Source: Acestrorhynchus altus
Taxonomy: Eukaryota; Chordata; Actinopteri; Characiformes; Acestrorhynchidae
Assembly (NCBI GenBank): GCA_034509495.1
Contig: CM067521.1
Coordinates: 15,536,991-15,600,990, forward strand
Length of the DNA stretch: 64,000 nt
Reading direction: 5' to 3'
Shown here: one piece after another, positions 46,699 through 60,060 of the stretch
Layout: each line of letters opens with the position of its first letter
Position numbering within the stretch: the first letter of the stretch is position 1
Position numbers and translations under genes: made by a program
Notes under the pieces: model-generated
What the model was told of the DNA's origin: nothing
The model's database searches: none
Seen by the model: only the letters and a program-made list of their open reading frames with translations

Positions 46699-49600
46699 AG
46701 AAAGTGGTACATATAGTAAATGTTATTCCTAATAAATATTTATTTTATACTTATATTTATACTTTATATTGTTACTAACCTGGTCAAACAGCAGGTCATG
46801 GTAATGGGAATGACAAATGCTGCTGCTTGAGTGATACATTTTTCCAAACATCTCAGACTTGCCTCACTTTTTTTTCTTCTTCTGACACTGTTTTTCCCAA
46901 ACTACTTACTCAAAAGTAACCATGGAACACTTTAAATGTCTTGCTGAAATCATAATGCCAGTTAGCATCAGCTGTCTGCTTTCAGGAATCTAAAGGATGA
47001 CCTCTTTACTGATCTGTGATCCCCACATATTCAGGAGCCCTTGTAAATGGTCGTTCTCAAAGTATAAACCAATTTCAAAATCTGCTTAAATGTGCAGGAT
47101 TTCAGGAATAATATTACATATTACATGACAAAGGATAGAGCCAGAGAATGAGAGGGATGTCTAGACAATATTACAGCTGGATTACAAATTTCCTACAGCT
47201 GATGTCTTTGCATTAGCAGCTTGTCGGTTTTGGAAATTGCAGGCTAACAGTAATTACTAGCAGCAGTAACTTCCATACATACATTAAGTGGTACACCAGT
47301 TTGGGAACTGTTACCCGTGGAAAAAATGATGCCTATTGGGGCTAAGGGGGTGGGGGGGTGGTGGTGGTTGGGATGCACTTAAACTTTAATAGTGGAGGAC
47401 TTCCTTCATATACAAGCCCCTCGCCAAACCTACACATATTTGGCACCACTTAGCATGCCATAAATGCAGCCCTAAGTAAAATTTTGTGCTGCTGCAATCA
47501 CATTGTCATTTATGCCCTGGAAAACTGTTATACAACATTCAGAAAGACTCAAGACGTTAGTTATACCCGACACTGATGTTCATTCCTTTTAACACATAGT
47601 GTTACCTGGTTTACAGATGACTTGGATAAATATTTCATATGTAGAATTCTTTTAAGCTACACTGAAGAGCAAATAATCTTTCAACACCACCAAAAACAAG
47701 CAAAAAAAATGACCATAAATGACCCCCCCCAAACAAATTATGCAATATCATGTTCCCTCCTGCTCAAATATTCCACTACATTTGAACTACACAATGGCAA
47801 GAAGCCACCCACTCACGGTGTGAAGGAGCGCGAGGACCTGCCCGACGAACCTTTAAAAGGACGAGCCATTGAACATATAAGCTTACAATTTTGGCCACGT
47901 TTCAAGAGGTGATGAGAAACATATGACCGGTAACAATGTGTGTTCAGCAGTAGTTCAGAATTCGGTGAAGCAGTGTGATCAGTGTGAGGTCTTTAGTTCA
48001 CATAAAGCTTCTCATACTGACAGCATCTTCTCACTCATGTTCGTTCAGGGATTCCACTCTTTGAAGAGCAACTCCTTCTTTTCCTCTTGAGATTTCAGGC
48101 AATAATTTAGGATCTGCTGCTGCAGCGTATTGTGACAACAGTATTCATGTCACCCCTGGAGGGTTTCTGGAGCTGAAGAAGGATAACACACATTTCTGAG
48201 GTATGGCGTCTTTTACAGAACACATTAGTTCAAAAGTCTTTAGTCCATTTCCAGCTCTGACAAACAACTGAATCAAAGGCTAGAGTTTATTTTTGGACCT
48301 GTATTAATATTTCACTCTCCAAGCTTTGTTACATCATGTCTATGTTTTAAACAGAGGCAAACATTCATTATTCACTAGTCAATTGTATATCAATGGAAAC
48401 ATCCCTTTTATTAAAAGGCAGTACTCTACAGAACCTTATATATGACTCATTTTAATGTTGAAATGTTTATTACTGTGGACAGGCTAGAACTCTTACACCT
48501 GGTTAACATAGATGAGCATTTTTTCTGATACTGATGTTTTTCCTGTTTCCCATTATAAAGTGTACCACACTTTAATGAACAGTCAGAGTTAATTGCTATA
48601 ACTAACAACACATGTGTGAAGCTGGAATGGTGCAGAGGATTTTACAACATCTTTTCTAACCGCAACTTTAATATAACTTTAACTTAATCTCCTTTTATTA
48701 AAACAATCAATTTTTTCAGCACCTTTAATCATGCTTTGTAGTTCATAACATTTTCCCCCAACACTAAGGGAAGTTATCTAATTAACTTTTTCTAAATGTA
48801 AAACATCAGGTGTGAAACCCTCCATTCCAGTTAAACTTTACAGTTAAAACTGTTCTTGGCAGTAGAGAACTGAACCAGACAAACAAGAGATTTTTTTTTT
48901 TCACACAAAAATATTCAGTAAATTCTTTGACCATTTACAGATTTTTTTGAGTATAATTTCTTATAAAACTCAAGAGACATATGTACAGTAGCTTCACTGG
49001 TAAGTTTAAAGTGGCTATATTTTCATTATTGTCATGGCAATACCAGGTTCTAATCACCATCAATGTAAAGAAATGTGAAAATCAGACATTAAAACACATA
49101 AATTGTGTGAAAACAGGCCCAACAGAGGATTTTGAAAGATTTGACAAACCTTGCATTAAAAATGCAAATTAACTTTTATGCCAACATTAAACAGATTACT
49201 GTCATTGTTAACAATTATTGTCAAGTTTTTATTAATTTCTCTCCTGGCCAGGGAAGACTGACTACTTGATATTGGAACATTGCTTTTAGGATTTGATTGC
49301 ATTCAGCATCAAGAATGTTAGCGAGGTCAGGATGTTAGACTTTCACCACCATACCTCATCCGAAATCATTCCAAAAGAACTACATGGAGCATCATTCCAG
49401 ACAACACAGTTCCTTGTTGTTATTGTAATCCTATTCCATTTGTATTACATATCAACATGAACTAGACAAGCTATGTGTGTACATTTGCACATCTCTTTCA
49501 GCTATAATATATATACTGTATTTTCCGGACTATAAGCCGCACCGGAATATAAGCCGCACCCGCAAAGTAAAAAAAACAACAACAACAACCTGGAAAATAA

Positions 49601-51168
49601 CATATATAAGAAGAAAAAGCTGCACCTCATTATAAGCCGCATGGTTTAAAGCATGGAAAAAAGTTTATAAAAGTGGCTTATAGTCTGTAAAATACAGTAT
49701 ATATAAACACTGGCTAACATGCATGTGGAAAGGCAACATAAATTACTGAGTTTGAGTGGCACCAGATGGATAGGACATTAAAGTTCCAGAGTCCAAAGTT
49801 GTGCAGGCATTTCACATTCTTCTATCCACAATTTCATGTCATCATAGAAGGCATTAGCCCTCACAGTGGACAGCGCAGAAGGTGCTAATGATCAAGAACA
49901 GCAGCATTTGGCTAGAAATGTCAGAAACTCTGGCATATGTCCTGCAAGTCCAACTAGCATTCTTTAGCTTCTATGGGATACAGAAAAAAATATGGGACAG
50001 GATAACTAGATCTTGTCCCATGATTTTGGGTATATTACAGTTACTGTAATATGTTCAATTCCACCAGCAGCTCACTTGATTTACTTTAATAAAGGACTGA
50101 TTGATTAGATAAACTAGGTGTTTGATAAAAACACAGTTTACTGCCATTCGTCTAGGAGGACACTGAAAGAGGTTAAGCTAATATCCTCACAAACAATTAC
50201 AATTTGCTATTTTATTGTTTATTTGTATATAAATGAATGACGTCACAAATAAACTTTGTAGAAATGCAGTCAGCCAAAAAAATCGCACAGTACTGCAATA
50301 GAACTAAGCCATCAGTTGTCTAGTTTAGGAACAATCCAATGTACTGCTACTCTGCTTTCACACTGATGGAGGCTCAATTCAGTGAGAACCCAACAGAAAT
50401 CCCCTGACGGTAATTTCCGACAGAATAAAAGGTTTGCTAATGGAATGAAACAGTCGACACATGGGTGGTCCTGAAAGGGATTTAAACAAAAGTAAAATGC
50501 CAACGGATTGTGATCTGGAGACTTCATAAAGTCAACCAACAATTTAGTAATAGCTTAAACTAACCTACAGCCATAGCAGAAGAGGCGCCTTCCACCAAAA
50601 TGGTATGCTACAGTAATCTTGTGGGATCTGGCAAAGACATTCTTGCTGCCCACCACCACCACCACTGCTGCTGGATAACATTTGCTAGGAGTGGATACAG
50701 AAGCCACACTTCTTGATGTGATTTTTCCCCACTCACATCATCTGATTTAAAAACCCCACTCAGTTACAGTGAATGTTTAGTCTCAAACAAAAAGAACCAC
50801 AACCTAAAACTGAAGAGAACTGCAGAGCCTCCAGCATTCTGCTTTAAACCTTATTAATAACAATGCTGGTGTGTTTTCTTCTAATGTTTTAGTAATGGGT
50901 CTCAGACTAATGGGTCTGAAATGGATACGTTCCTCAGAAAGCCAGAGAAACTGAAGAAAGCTTAGACAACATGGCAGTTTGATTTTAAGTTACAGTTGCA
51001 ACTATGGTGCTAAATGATATACAAAATTCACTCAATTGGATCACTCCAGTTTTCTTTTGTTCAGAAGACGGTGAGGATGCAAAATAATACTTTCTTTGTC
51101 ATAAAAAACTAATGTAACATAATGAATCTGCATTATTAATCCATAATTTTCATCTCCACGTCCTGCAG
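46699..51168. other. Intergenic region ecm2-aspn; aspn promoter expected here
   Basis: AT-rich DNA with one clear MITE at 49513. A non-coding first exon and promoter of aspn are expected near its right end, but no defining motif stands out. A minus-strand frame at 50312-50542 and plus frame at 47622-47912 show no recognisable family. Confidence 0.45.
49513..49700. mobile_element. MITE with ATACTGTATTTTCCGGACTATAAGCCGC ends
   Basis: The left end atactgtattttccggact and right end agtctgtaaaatacagtat are inverted repeats, and internal ataagccgc units recur. It is 188 bases, non-coding, with TA-type flanks, and is a widely dispersed fish element type. Confidence 0.85.
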
Positions 51169-51207
51169 GTTTAACTGGTCACCAAAGCCCTAGACATAAC
51201 CTCCACA
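51169..51207 (+). other. aspn: aspn 5'UTR part in second exon
   Basis: Acceptor cctgcag ends at 51168 and the ATG is at 51208, so 39 bases of untranslated leader share this exon. The first, fully non-coding exon was not found. Confidence 0.6.
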
Positions 51208-54200
51208 ATGAGAGTACTTCTGCTCTTCACCCTGTTGTTGCTCTGTCATGCAAAACCATACAAGCCCATCAAGATCATGGAGTTGATGAAAATTCATGAC
51301 ATCATGCAACAAGATGACCGGGATGATGATGAACATGACAAGAATGATGATGATGACGACGATGATTATGATGATTTCGAGGACAACTTCATTTCAGATT
51401 GCCCATTTGGCTGCCAGTGCTCCAGAAGAGTAGTTCAGTGTTCAGATCTAGGTAGAAGATGCTTCTTGTTTCCTTGCTGAACCCTGTCACCTCAGCATCC
51501 AACTGGATGCAAGAATACTAGATGTGTAATGGCTCAGACCGCAATTTGGTTAGATTTTGATTCATGATTTTCTCATGATTATTATAATTTTCATTAAAAT
51601 CTGAAAGGGTAAATGACGATTGTATCCATGTTGTGGCAAAATTTACTAATAAAACTGATGCAAAACATTGGCTTAACAACAATTCAACAACACTCCTAAA
51701 AAGTAAAAGTGCTACAAAAGGTTCTGAAAGTGATGCCACATGAGAACCACATTTGGTTCCGTTGCAAAGCATGTTAGTAGTAGATATGTGTGATGTGTTA
51801 AATGCACCAGTTTATAGACCTCAGAGGGTTAAATCAGTAAGGAACCTTAACATCAAGTTATGGTTCTTTAGACCTTGAGGTGCTTCCCATTCTCTGCTTC
51901 TATAGACAATTACTATTATAAATATGGTTCTTAAAGTAACGTTCTGTATGGCATTGGTCAATTACATATTTGTAGCACCTTTTTTGATAACAGTGCTCAT
52001 TAAATATAATAAGTTGTTAAAGCACTTTCCATTGAGTTTTGCATGTGATAGTGTTTAACAGGTTTTTGTTTTCTTTTAATAGGTTTGACAGCTGTCCCAC
52101 GTGACATTCCAGCAGATACATTAATGATCGATCTCCAGAACAACGATATTACTGAAATCAAGCAGGATGATTTTAAAGGACTGAATAATCTATATGTAAG
52201 CAGAACAAGTAATCAAATGAGCTGTGCTCATTATTTGATGAGACATGAGGATGGAACATTGCACAGTTTATGTATAACTGAAGTGTAGACATGTGGTCAT
52301 ATATTAGCATATACATTTTTGGTATTTTCTGTTTTTCTGGCTGCTGCCAAATACTCACTTTTGTGGAGCTAAGAATGAATATGATGAATAGAACATTACA
52401 GAAGAATGTCTTCCTAACAAAATAACATTTAATATGGAGCACATAAAGTAATATATAGTAATGTAAGTAATGCTAGAGTTATCTGATGAATACAGTAAGT
52501 CATGCATATTGATGAAACAGACTGTGCAAACTTTGTCTTTCTGAATTTGTTTCTACAGGCCCTGTTTCTTGTCAATAACCGGATATCAAAGATACATCCA
52601 AAGGCTTTCCAAAACATGGAGAAGCTCCAGCTTCTCTACTTGTCTTATAACCTGCTGACACAAATACCAGAAAATCTGCCAAAGAACATTCTGGAGCTGA
52701 GACTCCATGACAATAAGATAAGCAGAATACAAAAGGAGGCTTTCAAAGGCTTGCAGTCTCTGCAGGTTCTAGGTAAGACTTTAAAAACAAAAAGTAATGA
52801 AAATGAGCTGTTTCAAAGCTAGACAAATTCCAGATATCAAAATATTTACCATTTTTGGTCACATTCTTGGCATGGAAACTGTCAAAACGTTACACAACTG
52901 GACGTAACAGTTTCTAAGGACTAACGACTCAATAACTCAAAATTAGAATAACTCCAAAAATGTGAACAATTACTGACCCTTCAGAGGCTATTTTTCTGTT
53001 ATGAGGTTGCTCATCTAATAAATATTTAACAAAGCATAAGAGAGGGGTACCCAATATCCACTGAGATGTACAACTAGTCTAGATAATGACCATCAAGATT
53101 GGACATAAAATAAGTGAGTTAACTGTGCAGAAAGGTAGATCTTTATATAAAAGTCAAACTTTTAATCACAGAACATTTCTCCTACCAGAAATGACTGCAA
53201 ACCCAATTGCCAACAGTGGAATTGATCTTGGTGCTTTCGATGACATGGCAACCCTCTACTTGAGAATTGCAGAGGCAAAGCTCACAGCAGTGCCAAAAGG
53301 TAACACTTCTATTCTAATATGTTACCACCACACATGACAATTTCAGCAAAGAACAGCATAAATCAATGCATCTTTTATTATTTATTTATTAAGCTTTTCA
53401 AACCATAAACTGGGTGAAGATAAAGTACGGCTCTTTTGGCTCTGTAACTAATCACACTATTTCTACCCACAGAACTTCCCTCTTCTCTCACTGAGCTGCA
53501 CTTGGATTACAATAAAATTGGTAAAGTTGAAGTAGAAGACTTTATCCGATACAAAAATTTACAAAGGTAAAATCATTACACACTGAACTTTAAGCATCTA
53601 GCTAGGCCTAAACATGCACATATTAACCTGTATCCTTTAATGTCAACCACAGGTTGGGTTTGGGTTTCAACCAGATCAAGTTTGTGGAGAACGGAACTTT
53701 AGCTAGTATTCCAAAAATCAGAGAAATTCATTTGGATAACAACAAACTGAAGAAAGTGCCACCAGGTTTGAACACACTGAAGTATTTACGGGTGAGTATG
53801 AGGCTGGGTATGAGTACAGTTTATGATACACCCAATGACACACCAAGCTGACAAAATATGGACTGTCTGTCTTTGTCAGGGTTAATCTGGCCAATTGAAC
53901 ATGTGGAATCACTGTTGCCCATAAGAGTTGTAAATCATCACATGAAGAGAGAAATGAAAGCACAGCAAGTAAATGTTTCCATGCCAGCTCAAGTAGCCAA
54001 GTTTCAGTACTAACTACTTTCCAAATATATAAAAATAAACATTTTACTTTTTTCCACTTATTTCTTATTATGAGTGAACATGAATAGCTAAATGCTCTCA
54101 AAGGCTATGACGATACACACTTTATTCCAATATTTTAAATGTATTCAATTCAATGAATTACAAAGAAGGTTTCAAAAGAGTTTCAAGCATTTGACTTTCC

Positions 54201-54692
54201 AGTCTTACTTAGGTTGCAGTATGTTTAGCTCAAAAATGCAAGAAATCCTGAAGCTTGTAAAAGATTCAAAGTATTCTAATATACTTTGTATGTTAGTTTT
54301 ACAGTATACTGCAGCTCCTGCTAAGGAAATATGTTGCCCTTGGCACAGCCACATTAAGGCAATGGAGTCTTTGAATCAGTCGCCTTTAGTTAGCGCTAGT
54401 TCATCCTCGTCAGCTTGGTGTGTCTGGGCCATCAGCCACCAGTGTGAAGATAAATGTGTAACGTAATGTGTCATGTCTTCATTGCTGTTAGGTGGTGTAC
54501 CTCCATGCTAACAGCATTACCCAGGTGGGAGTGAATGACTTCTGTCCAACTAAAACCAAGCTCAAGAAGGCTCTCTATACAGGGATCAGCCTTTTTGCCA
54601 ATCCAGTGAAATACTGGGAGATCCAACCACCTACTTTCCGCTGTGTGTCTGGCCACAGAGCTGTGCAACTGGGCAATTTCAGAAGAAAGTGA
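51208..54692 (+). CDS. aspn: Asporin (complete coding region, seven exons)
   Basis: Asporin is a class I small leucine-rich repeat protein of the extracellular matrix. In mammals it binds collagen and TGF-beta and has an Asp-rich N-terminus. Coding exons: 51208-51451, 52083-52195, 52559-52772, 53189-53299, 53473-53566, 53653-53791, 54492-54692. All are GT-AG and in phase, giving 371 aa (human 380). Residues 1-15 are a signal peptide. An acidic stretch at 36-59 holds a run of seven Asp. The class I Cys cluster CPFGCQC...C (65, 69, 71, 78; spacing C-x3-C-x-C-x6-C) precedes about ten to twelve LRRs (HLDYNKIGKVEVEDF, EIHLDNNKLKKVP). The LRR ear has NDFC and TFRC (C323, C356). It ends QLGNFRRK. 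The poly-Asp run and the VQLGNF end separate it from biglycan and decorin. An acceptor at 51167-51168 shows a spliced 5'UTR. Confidence 0.97.
51690..51995. mobile_element. MITE, 36097 family, aspn intron
   Basis: The left end cactcctaaaaagtaaaagtgctac and right end gtagcaccttttttgataacagtg are inverted repeats. It occupies half of the first intron after the start exon and ends 87 bases before exon 52083. Confidence 0.75.
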
Positions 54693-55120
54693 GAAGAGAG
54701 TTTCTGACTGTGTCAGAATATCATTCCTCTGGGGGGCAGTATTTCGACATAATTTTTACAACTTGCACACGCCAGTGCATCATATCTGCTGTTGAACTGG
54801 CAGTTTACTTGAAAAAAATGCTTTGTGAACACAGTGAGGAAATATATAGCAAGATATTTGGCAGGGAATTCTACAGGAAATGAATTGCATTTCTTTAAAA
54901 GTTCATTGGCATTAGAGTACCTTTACTGGGTGGAAGCATTGTAGATAGTAAACAATAGTTACTGTTTAAGTTTGCAGAGATTTGTTTACACCTGCAGAAT
55001 CAATGGTAAAACCCTGATGTTGCCAACTAATTTTTATTATATGAACAGAATAGCATTTTATCAAATGTAGAATTTGTTGAACCTGAAATAGTGTGAAACC
55101 ATGTGTTCTCAAATAAATCT
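54693..55120 (+). other. aspn: aspn 3'UTR with poly(A) signal
   Basis: The untranslated region follows TGA (54690-54692). AATAAA at 55112-55117 is followed by a GT-rich stretch (ttggtttgtctgtgtg), a good polyadenylation site, giving a 3'UTR of about 0.45 kb. Confidence 0.65.
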
Positions 55121-58100
55121 GACCTGGTTGGTTTGTCTGTGTGATTATTTTCTTAGACATGTTTTAAGTTACTTTAAAGAGGGAATATTTCAGGAGTTCG
55201 ATTCCATCATTAATCAAAAACTGTAAAAAAGCTAATTAAAACAATAAAACAATAAAAATGATGAATGGTTTCTTTTTCATATATAATGGTGGATAATGAG
55301 AAACAAATCATTATATACAACTGAAATTTATTTTATGTGTAAACCACCTTTGCAAAAGCAAAACTGATTTACAAATGGGTTTTAATGTATTTTGGTGCCA
55401 AACACTTCAACGGGTAATTTCATACATCAACTGCTGTGTCAAAGTGTCAAATGCTGAATTTTATATTGCTTTAATTTATTTACACTGAGCACTACTGGTC
55501 TAAATCCATTCTCTAAATGCTGACAGCCTTGTTTTTTGAATACAACATAGTTCTTGAAGTTCCTACGGACACCAGTAGATGGGGCTCCTGGTTTAGGTTT
55601 TAAAATGGTCTTTAAGGTACCTACATGATTCAGGACAACAGTAATAGAGAGGTAGTTTTTGCACTTAGAAGAGCCTAAAATCTACAACAATCATATCAAT
55701 ATGGTTAATCCCGTTTTGTCAACTACTGATACTTTTAATACAGATTATGTTTCATATCCCAATTAACAACTGAACAAGACTTTTTCAACCAACTCAAACT
55801 GAATTGGCAATCAACAAACTTATGACAAAAACTGAAAAACTGGGGGACAAAAACAGCTATGAAAACCTGCATCTGCCACTGGCTAAGGAACTTTCTGAAA
55901 CCAGAAATCTCCTACAATCAGCTATGAACAGCCAGACACTGGGAATGGGAATCACTGTGTTGATTATCAATCTCTCATCGGAATAAATATTTGACAATAT
56001 TTTGTAATCATTTTGAGGTCAGCAACAGTAAATGTTCAATTTGTATTGAAACGAACTGTCTGGGAGAATTAGTCAGAAGAGTTCAAATGAGAAATATTAA
56101 ACAGAACAAATCACTAATGTTTATAAACAAAACGTAATGTAGAATACAGTTAGGGAGACAATTTGGCAACTGTCAGTTGGTAATGAAATACAAATCATTC
56201 TTAATGAATTTCTCCAGAATTTCCATAAAACCTACTACTATTTTTTTAGATGATAAAAAAGCTCTGCTCTGTTAACTGACCATGTAGACACAGATGTTCA
56301 ATAATAAAGCTGATCTTTTAAGGCTTAATTTGGAAGATTGATATCATAGCAGTGTAAAGATCTTTATTTGCCTTAGTGCTGCCTTCAATTCATCATCATG
56401 ACACACTTGATAAGAAAGGACCTTAAAACAATCTGTTTTGTACATTATTTTAATATATTTACACTGAGCAGCAGTGGTTATTATTAAAAGTGTCTTAAGC
56501 AGCCAAGAATATTGTTTAAGCCTCTGTATCTCAGCAGTCACTGGTGTAAAATTCCCTTTCCACACTCTAATAATTCCCTGTTGTTGGTGAGAGCTGTGTG
56601 CACTGCACTGTTCGGGTCATGCCTTTACTACAGCACAGCTGCACAAAATAGAGATAGTGAACTGCAACCATATTTGAGATATCACACAGCAAAAATCAAC
56701 ACAATCATTTCATCAGAATATTGTAAACTGATGCAAGCTTGTCGACAGCTGATCATCGAAATGCCAACATTAGGAGGCCCTTTTTCCACTATTATGGAAT
56801 GTGCACACTTTGATTGTTTGAGAAAAGCTTTCCAATGCATCAATTTTCTTCTCTTCATCACAATTTGGCCGGTCTGAGTAGCGCAGACAGACGTAAAGGG
56901 GGTGGAGCGGTTGGACACTGAGAGGAAACAGCAAGAGAAACTTTGCTCAGGAAACATATGGAACAAATCTGCAGGTTGGCCTGGGCTGCTGCTGCCACGT
57001 CTCACATACCGGTGTCTCCAAAAAACTCACAACAGGTTTGGACCATTTAAGCTCTCTCAGCCAGGCAAACACCTGGGGGAGTTGTATGTAAATAAATTCT
57101 TCAAAGCCACCATGGTGAACAGTAACCCAGTAGGGTCTGTGTTCATGCCAAAGTAAATCTCATATCATGACATTAGAAACACTTACTTTTTACCATCATG
57201 TCTACAGAATATGCAGGGTATTGTCTGAATATAAATATCAGGACAAATGTAAAATACATAGCATTTATAAAGAATGATCTACAATGGGAAAGTGTCAACG
57301 TAAAGTATCAAACAGGCTTTTTCAGATTGATCACCACTGGCAATGCACATTGCTGAACATTAATTTCAGTCAAAGACGTGGCTTAATCCATCTCAGAGAA
57401 ACCAACTCGAGATGTTTGTTTCGTTAGCTTGCCACAGTGGCATTTCTCTACAGGGAAAGTTGTGGTTTGTTTATGCACTGAAAAACAACTCTGCACCTTG
57501 TTCTGATCAACCCTTTTCTGTTTTTCTCCTTGCTTGTGCATTCAACAAAATATGGAATACGCCAATATACTGCATCTCCAGCCGGGTGACTTATAGACTA
57601 TGTTCACGCAGGTAAAAATGCACCAAAATCAGGTAAAAATGCACCAAATCCGATTAGAGAGAATTCCAAATAATACACTGAATCTAACATTTTCAATTTT
57701 GATTTGGATCATTTCTATATGACATACTAAAATCCATACATAACCACTGCGAAACAATATGACTCGGTCTGAACAGGCAAAATCGTATTTCTCATAAACT
57801 AAGGATAAGTGAGAATGGATGACAGCAGTGAGGGAGGTAGTGAGGTTACAGATCAAACAAATTAGGCACACATCACCCACCATCCCACGTTTGCAGAAAT
57901 TTCTAAAAAAAAAAATGGACGGATGTGGCCACAGGAGGATGTTACTGCAGTTTCAAAGGAAAATACAAAGTTTAAAAACTAATTTTAAAGAAACCAAGAA
58001 TACAAACCAAGGAATGGTGTGGGTGAATAACATACCTTATTCAATTAAATGTTAGTTCACAGACCAGGTAAAGAAGTCCAAAGCTGACTTATACAGTATA

Positions 58101-59040
58101 TGAGATATTCACAGTATGATAACTAGTTTTACACCAACACCATATTCATATCTTCATACAAGTTATTCTGACCCTTAAAGGAATTTAAACAAAGGGTTGT
58201 TCTGGTTCAACAAATAATTCACTATAGTTAAAATGTTCTCAAAACATTGTTGTAAATTGGAAATGGATACCAAATGTATGCTATGCAGATCCATCACATT
58301 GCATGGGTTACACAAAACCATGAAACGACTTTTTAAAAAATAAGCCAAAAAAAAAAAAAACAACACTGTTAATTTGGAAAAGCCTTTGTAAGGAATATTT
58401 AAAATTCATTTTTGAAGTCAACCTTTTTGTTGTTGACATTTATGACCTAGTTAGCGACTAGGAGTATTTGAAAGTATGACCCTTTTTTTTTTTATCTTGC
58501 GACAATTAAATCTTGTGAGTAGTCAGAACATCATAGTACCCCAGTTCCATAGAGTAACATGTTCTAGCAGCTATGAAGTCAAAGGAAAGTGAGCTGTGAT
58601 CAGCATTTGGAAAAGTGATTCTGAACTTAAAGGAACGGCTCGGGTCTAAAACAGGTGTGTGCCAGCAGTCGCGTATTGATTTACATTTTTTGAGCAGTTT
58701 GAGTATGTCTGCAGAAGGTTTCTGCAGAAGGTTTCTGCAGACAGTTTCGGGGTGTTAAATTAACTGATGTTTAACTATTTTCGTGCCAGCAAAGCTTAGA
58801 TACCTAAGAGTTAGATGGTTCATGACAAACAATGTGGATGCGGGCTCACAGCACTTACATAAATTCTCCTGTTTTTAGGGATGTTCAGGCAAGGAGATTA
58901 TAATCATATAGTTATGATCAGCCATAACATTAAAATTGTGCAGGTCCCCAGGTAAAATTGTGCAGGTCCCCCTTGTGCTGCCAAAACAGTTGTAATTGGC
59001 TGAGGCATGGACTCCACAAGACATTCAGCATTTGGAAACA
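55121..59040. other. Intergenic region downstream of aspn, no gene supported
   Basis: Mostly AT-rich. Short open frames at 55804-55986, 56512-57156 and 57412-57615 (plus) and 56682-57005 (minus) have no signal peptide, LRR or other family mark. One might be a decayed retroelement. A direct repeat gtttctgcagaag occurs near 58715-58735. Confidence 0.45.
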
Positions 59041-59042
59041 TT

Positions 59043-59350
59043 GTGGGTTGGTGGTTAGCACATCTTCCTCTCTGCACTGAGGTCTTGAGTTCAAGTCCTC
59101 ATGTGAGTTGAGTTTCCATGTTCTCTCTGTCCTCCCACAGGAGGGTATGGTGAACAGGTGAACTGGCTACTCTGAATTGCTCTGGTGTTTGTATATATGC
59201 ATGTGAATGTATGCTCAGATATGTACTGGCACCGTGTCCAAGTGTATGGTTAGTTCTGGTTGAGAGTATGCTTGCACAGCTGGCTGCCATTTACTGGTGT
59301 GTGTCGATTGACTGCTGAGTGTTAAAGATTGTAAAAGTAAAGTATGAGTA
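59043..59350 (+). mobile_element. tRNA-derived SINE, third family
   Basis: The head ggttggtggttagcacatc is tRNA box A-like and cttgagttcaagtcctcatg is box B-like. A body follows with ttccatgttctctctgtcctcccac. The tail ends in repeated agta/gagta units (aaagtaaagtatgagtatgag). Confidence 0.65.
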
Positions 59351-59399
59351 TGAGAAAGTCTCTATATAAGTGTAACAAACATTTTCAATAAGTTTGTGC

Positions 59400-60060
59400 T
59401 CAGTGGGTTCCGACTAGCTTTCTAAGGATGTCAGGGACAAGATCATAGACCTGCACAAGGCTGAAATGGGCTACAATACCAGAAGTAAGACGCTGCATGA
59501 GAAGGAGACAACTGTTAGTACAATAGTAAGAAAATGGAAAAAATACAAAATGACTCACCTCATGGGGTATCCTTGAGCATGAGGATGGTGAGAGATCAGC
59601 CTAAAACTACATGGGGGGAACTTATTAATGATCTCAAGGCAACCAGGAGCACAATCAACAACTGGTAACACATTACGCCATAATGGATTAAAATCCTGCA
59701 AGGTCCCCCTGCTCAAGAAGGCACATGTGCAGGCCCATCTGAAGTTTGCCAATGATGACCTGGATGATTCTGAGATTGATTGGGAGAAGGTGCTGTGGTC
59801 AGATGAAACAAAAATTGAGCTCTTTGGCATTAACTCAACTCAATGCTTTTGGAGAAAGAGGAATGCTGACTTTGACCCAAAGAACACCATCCCCACTGTC
59901 AAGTATGGAGGTGGTTTGGGGGTGTATCTCTGCTAAGGGCACATGACTACTTCACTGCATCAATTTGAAGAATGGATGGAGCCATGTACTGACAAGGCAA
60001 TAAAGGAGTGGTTCAAAAAGAAGCACATTAAGGTCAAGAAGTGGCCTAGCCAATGCAAAT
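59400..60060 (+). pseudogene. Tc1-like transposase pseudogene
   Basis: The plus strand encodes in broken frames most of a Tc1-type transposase: KIIDLHKAEMGYNTRS at the left, LKKAHVQAHLKFANDDL, WEKVLWSDETKIELFG (first catalytic Asp region) and WRKRNADFDPKNTIPTVKYGGG. Stop codons and frameshifts occur before and after the longest piece (59628-59936). The third acidic residue region is missing or unreadable and terminal repeats are not seen. Confidence 0.8.

Noticed and set aside
55804..55986. Helical-looking frame (KLMTKTEKLGDKNSYENL)
   Set aside because: Considered as LINE ORF1 or a gene exon, but too short and without any defining motif.
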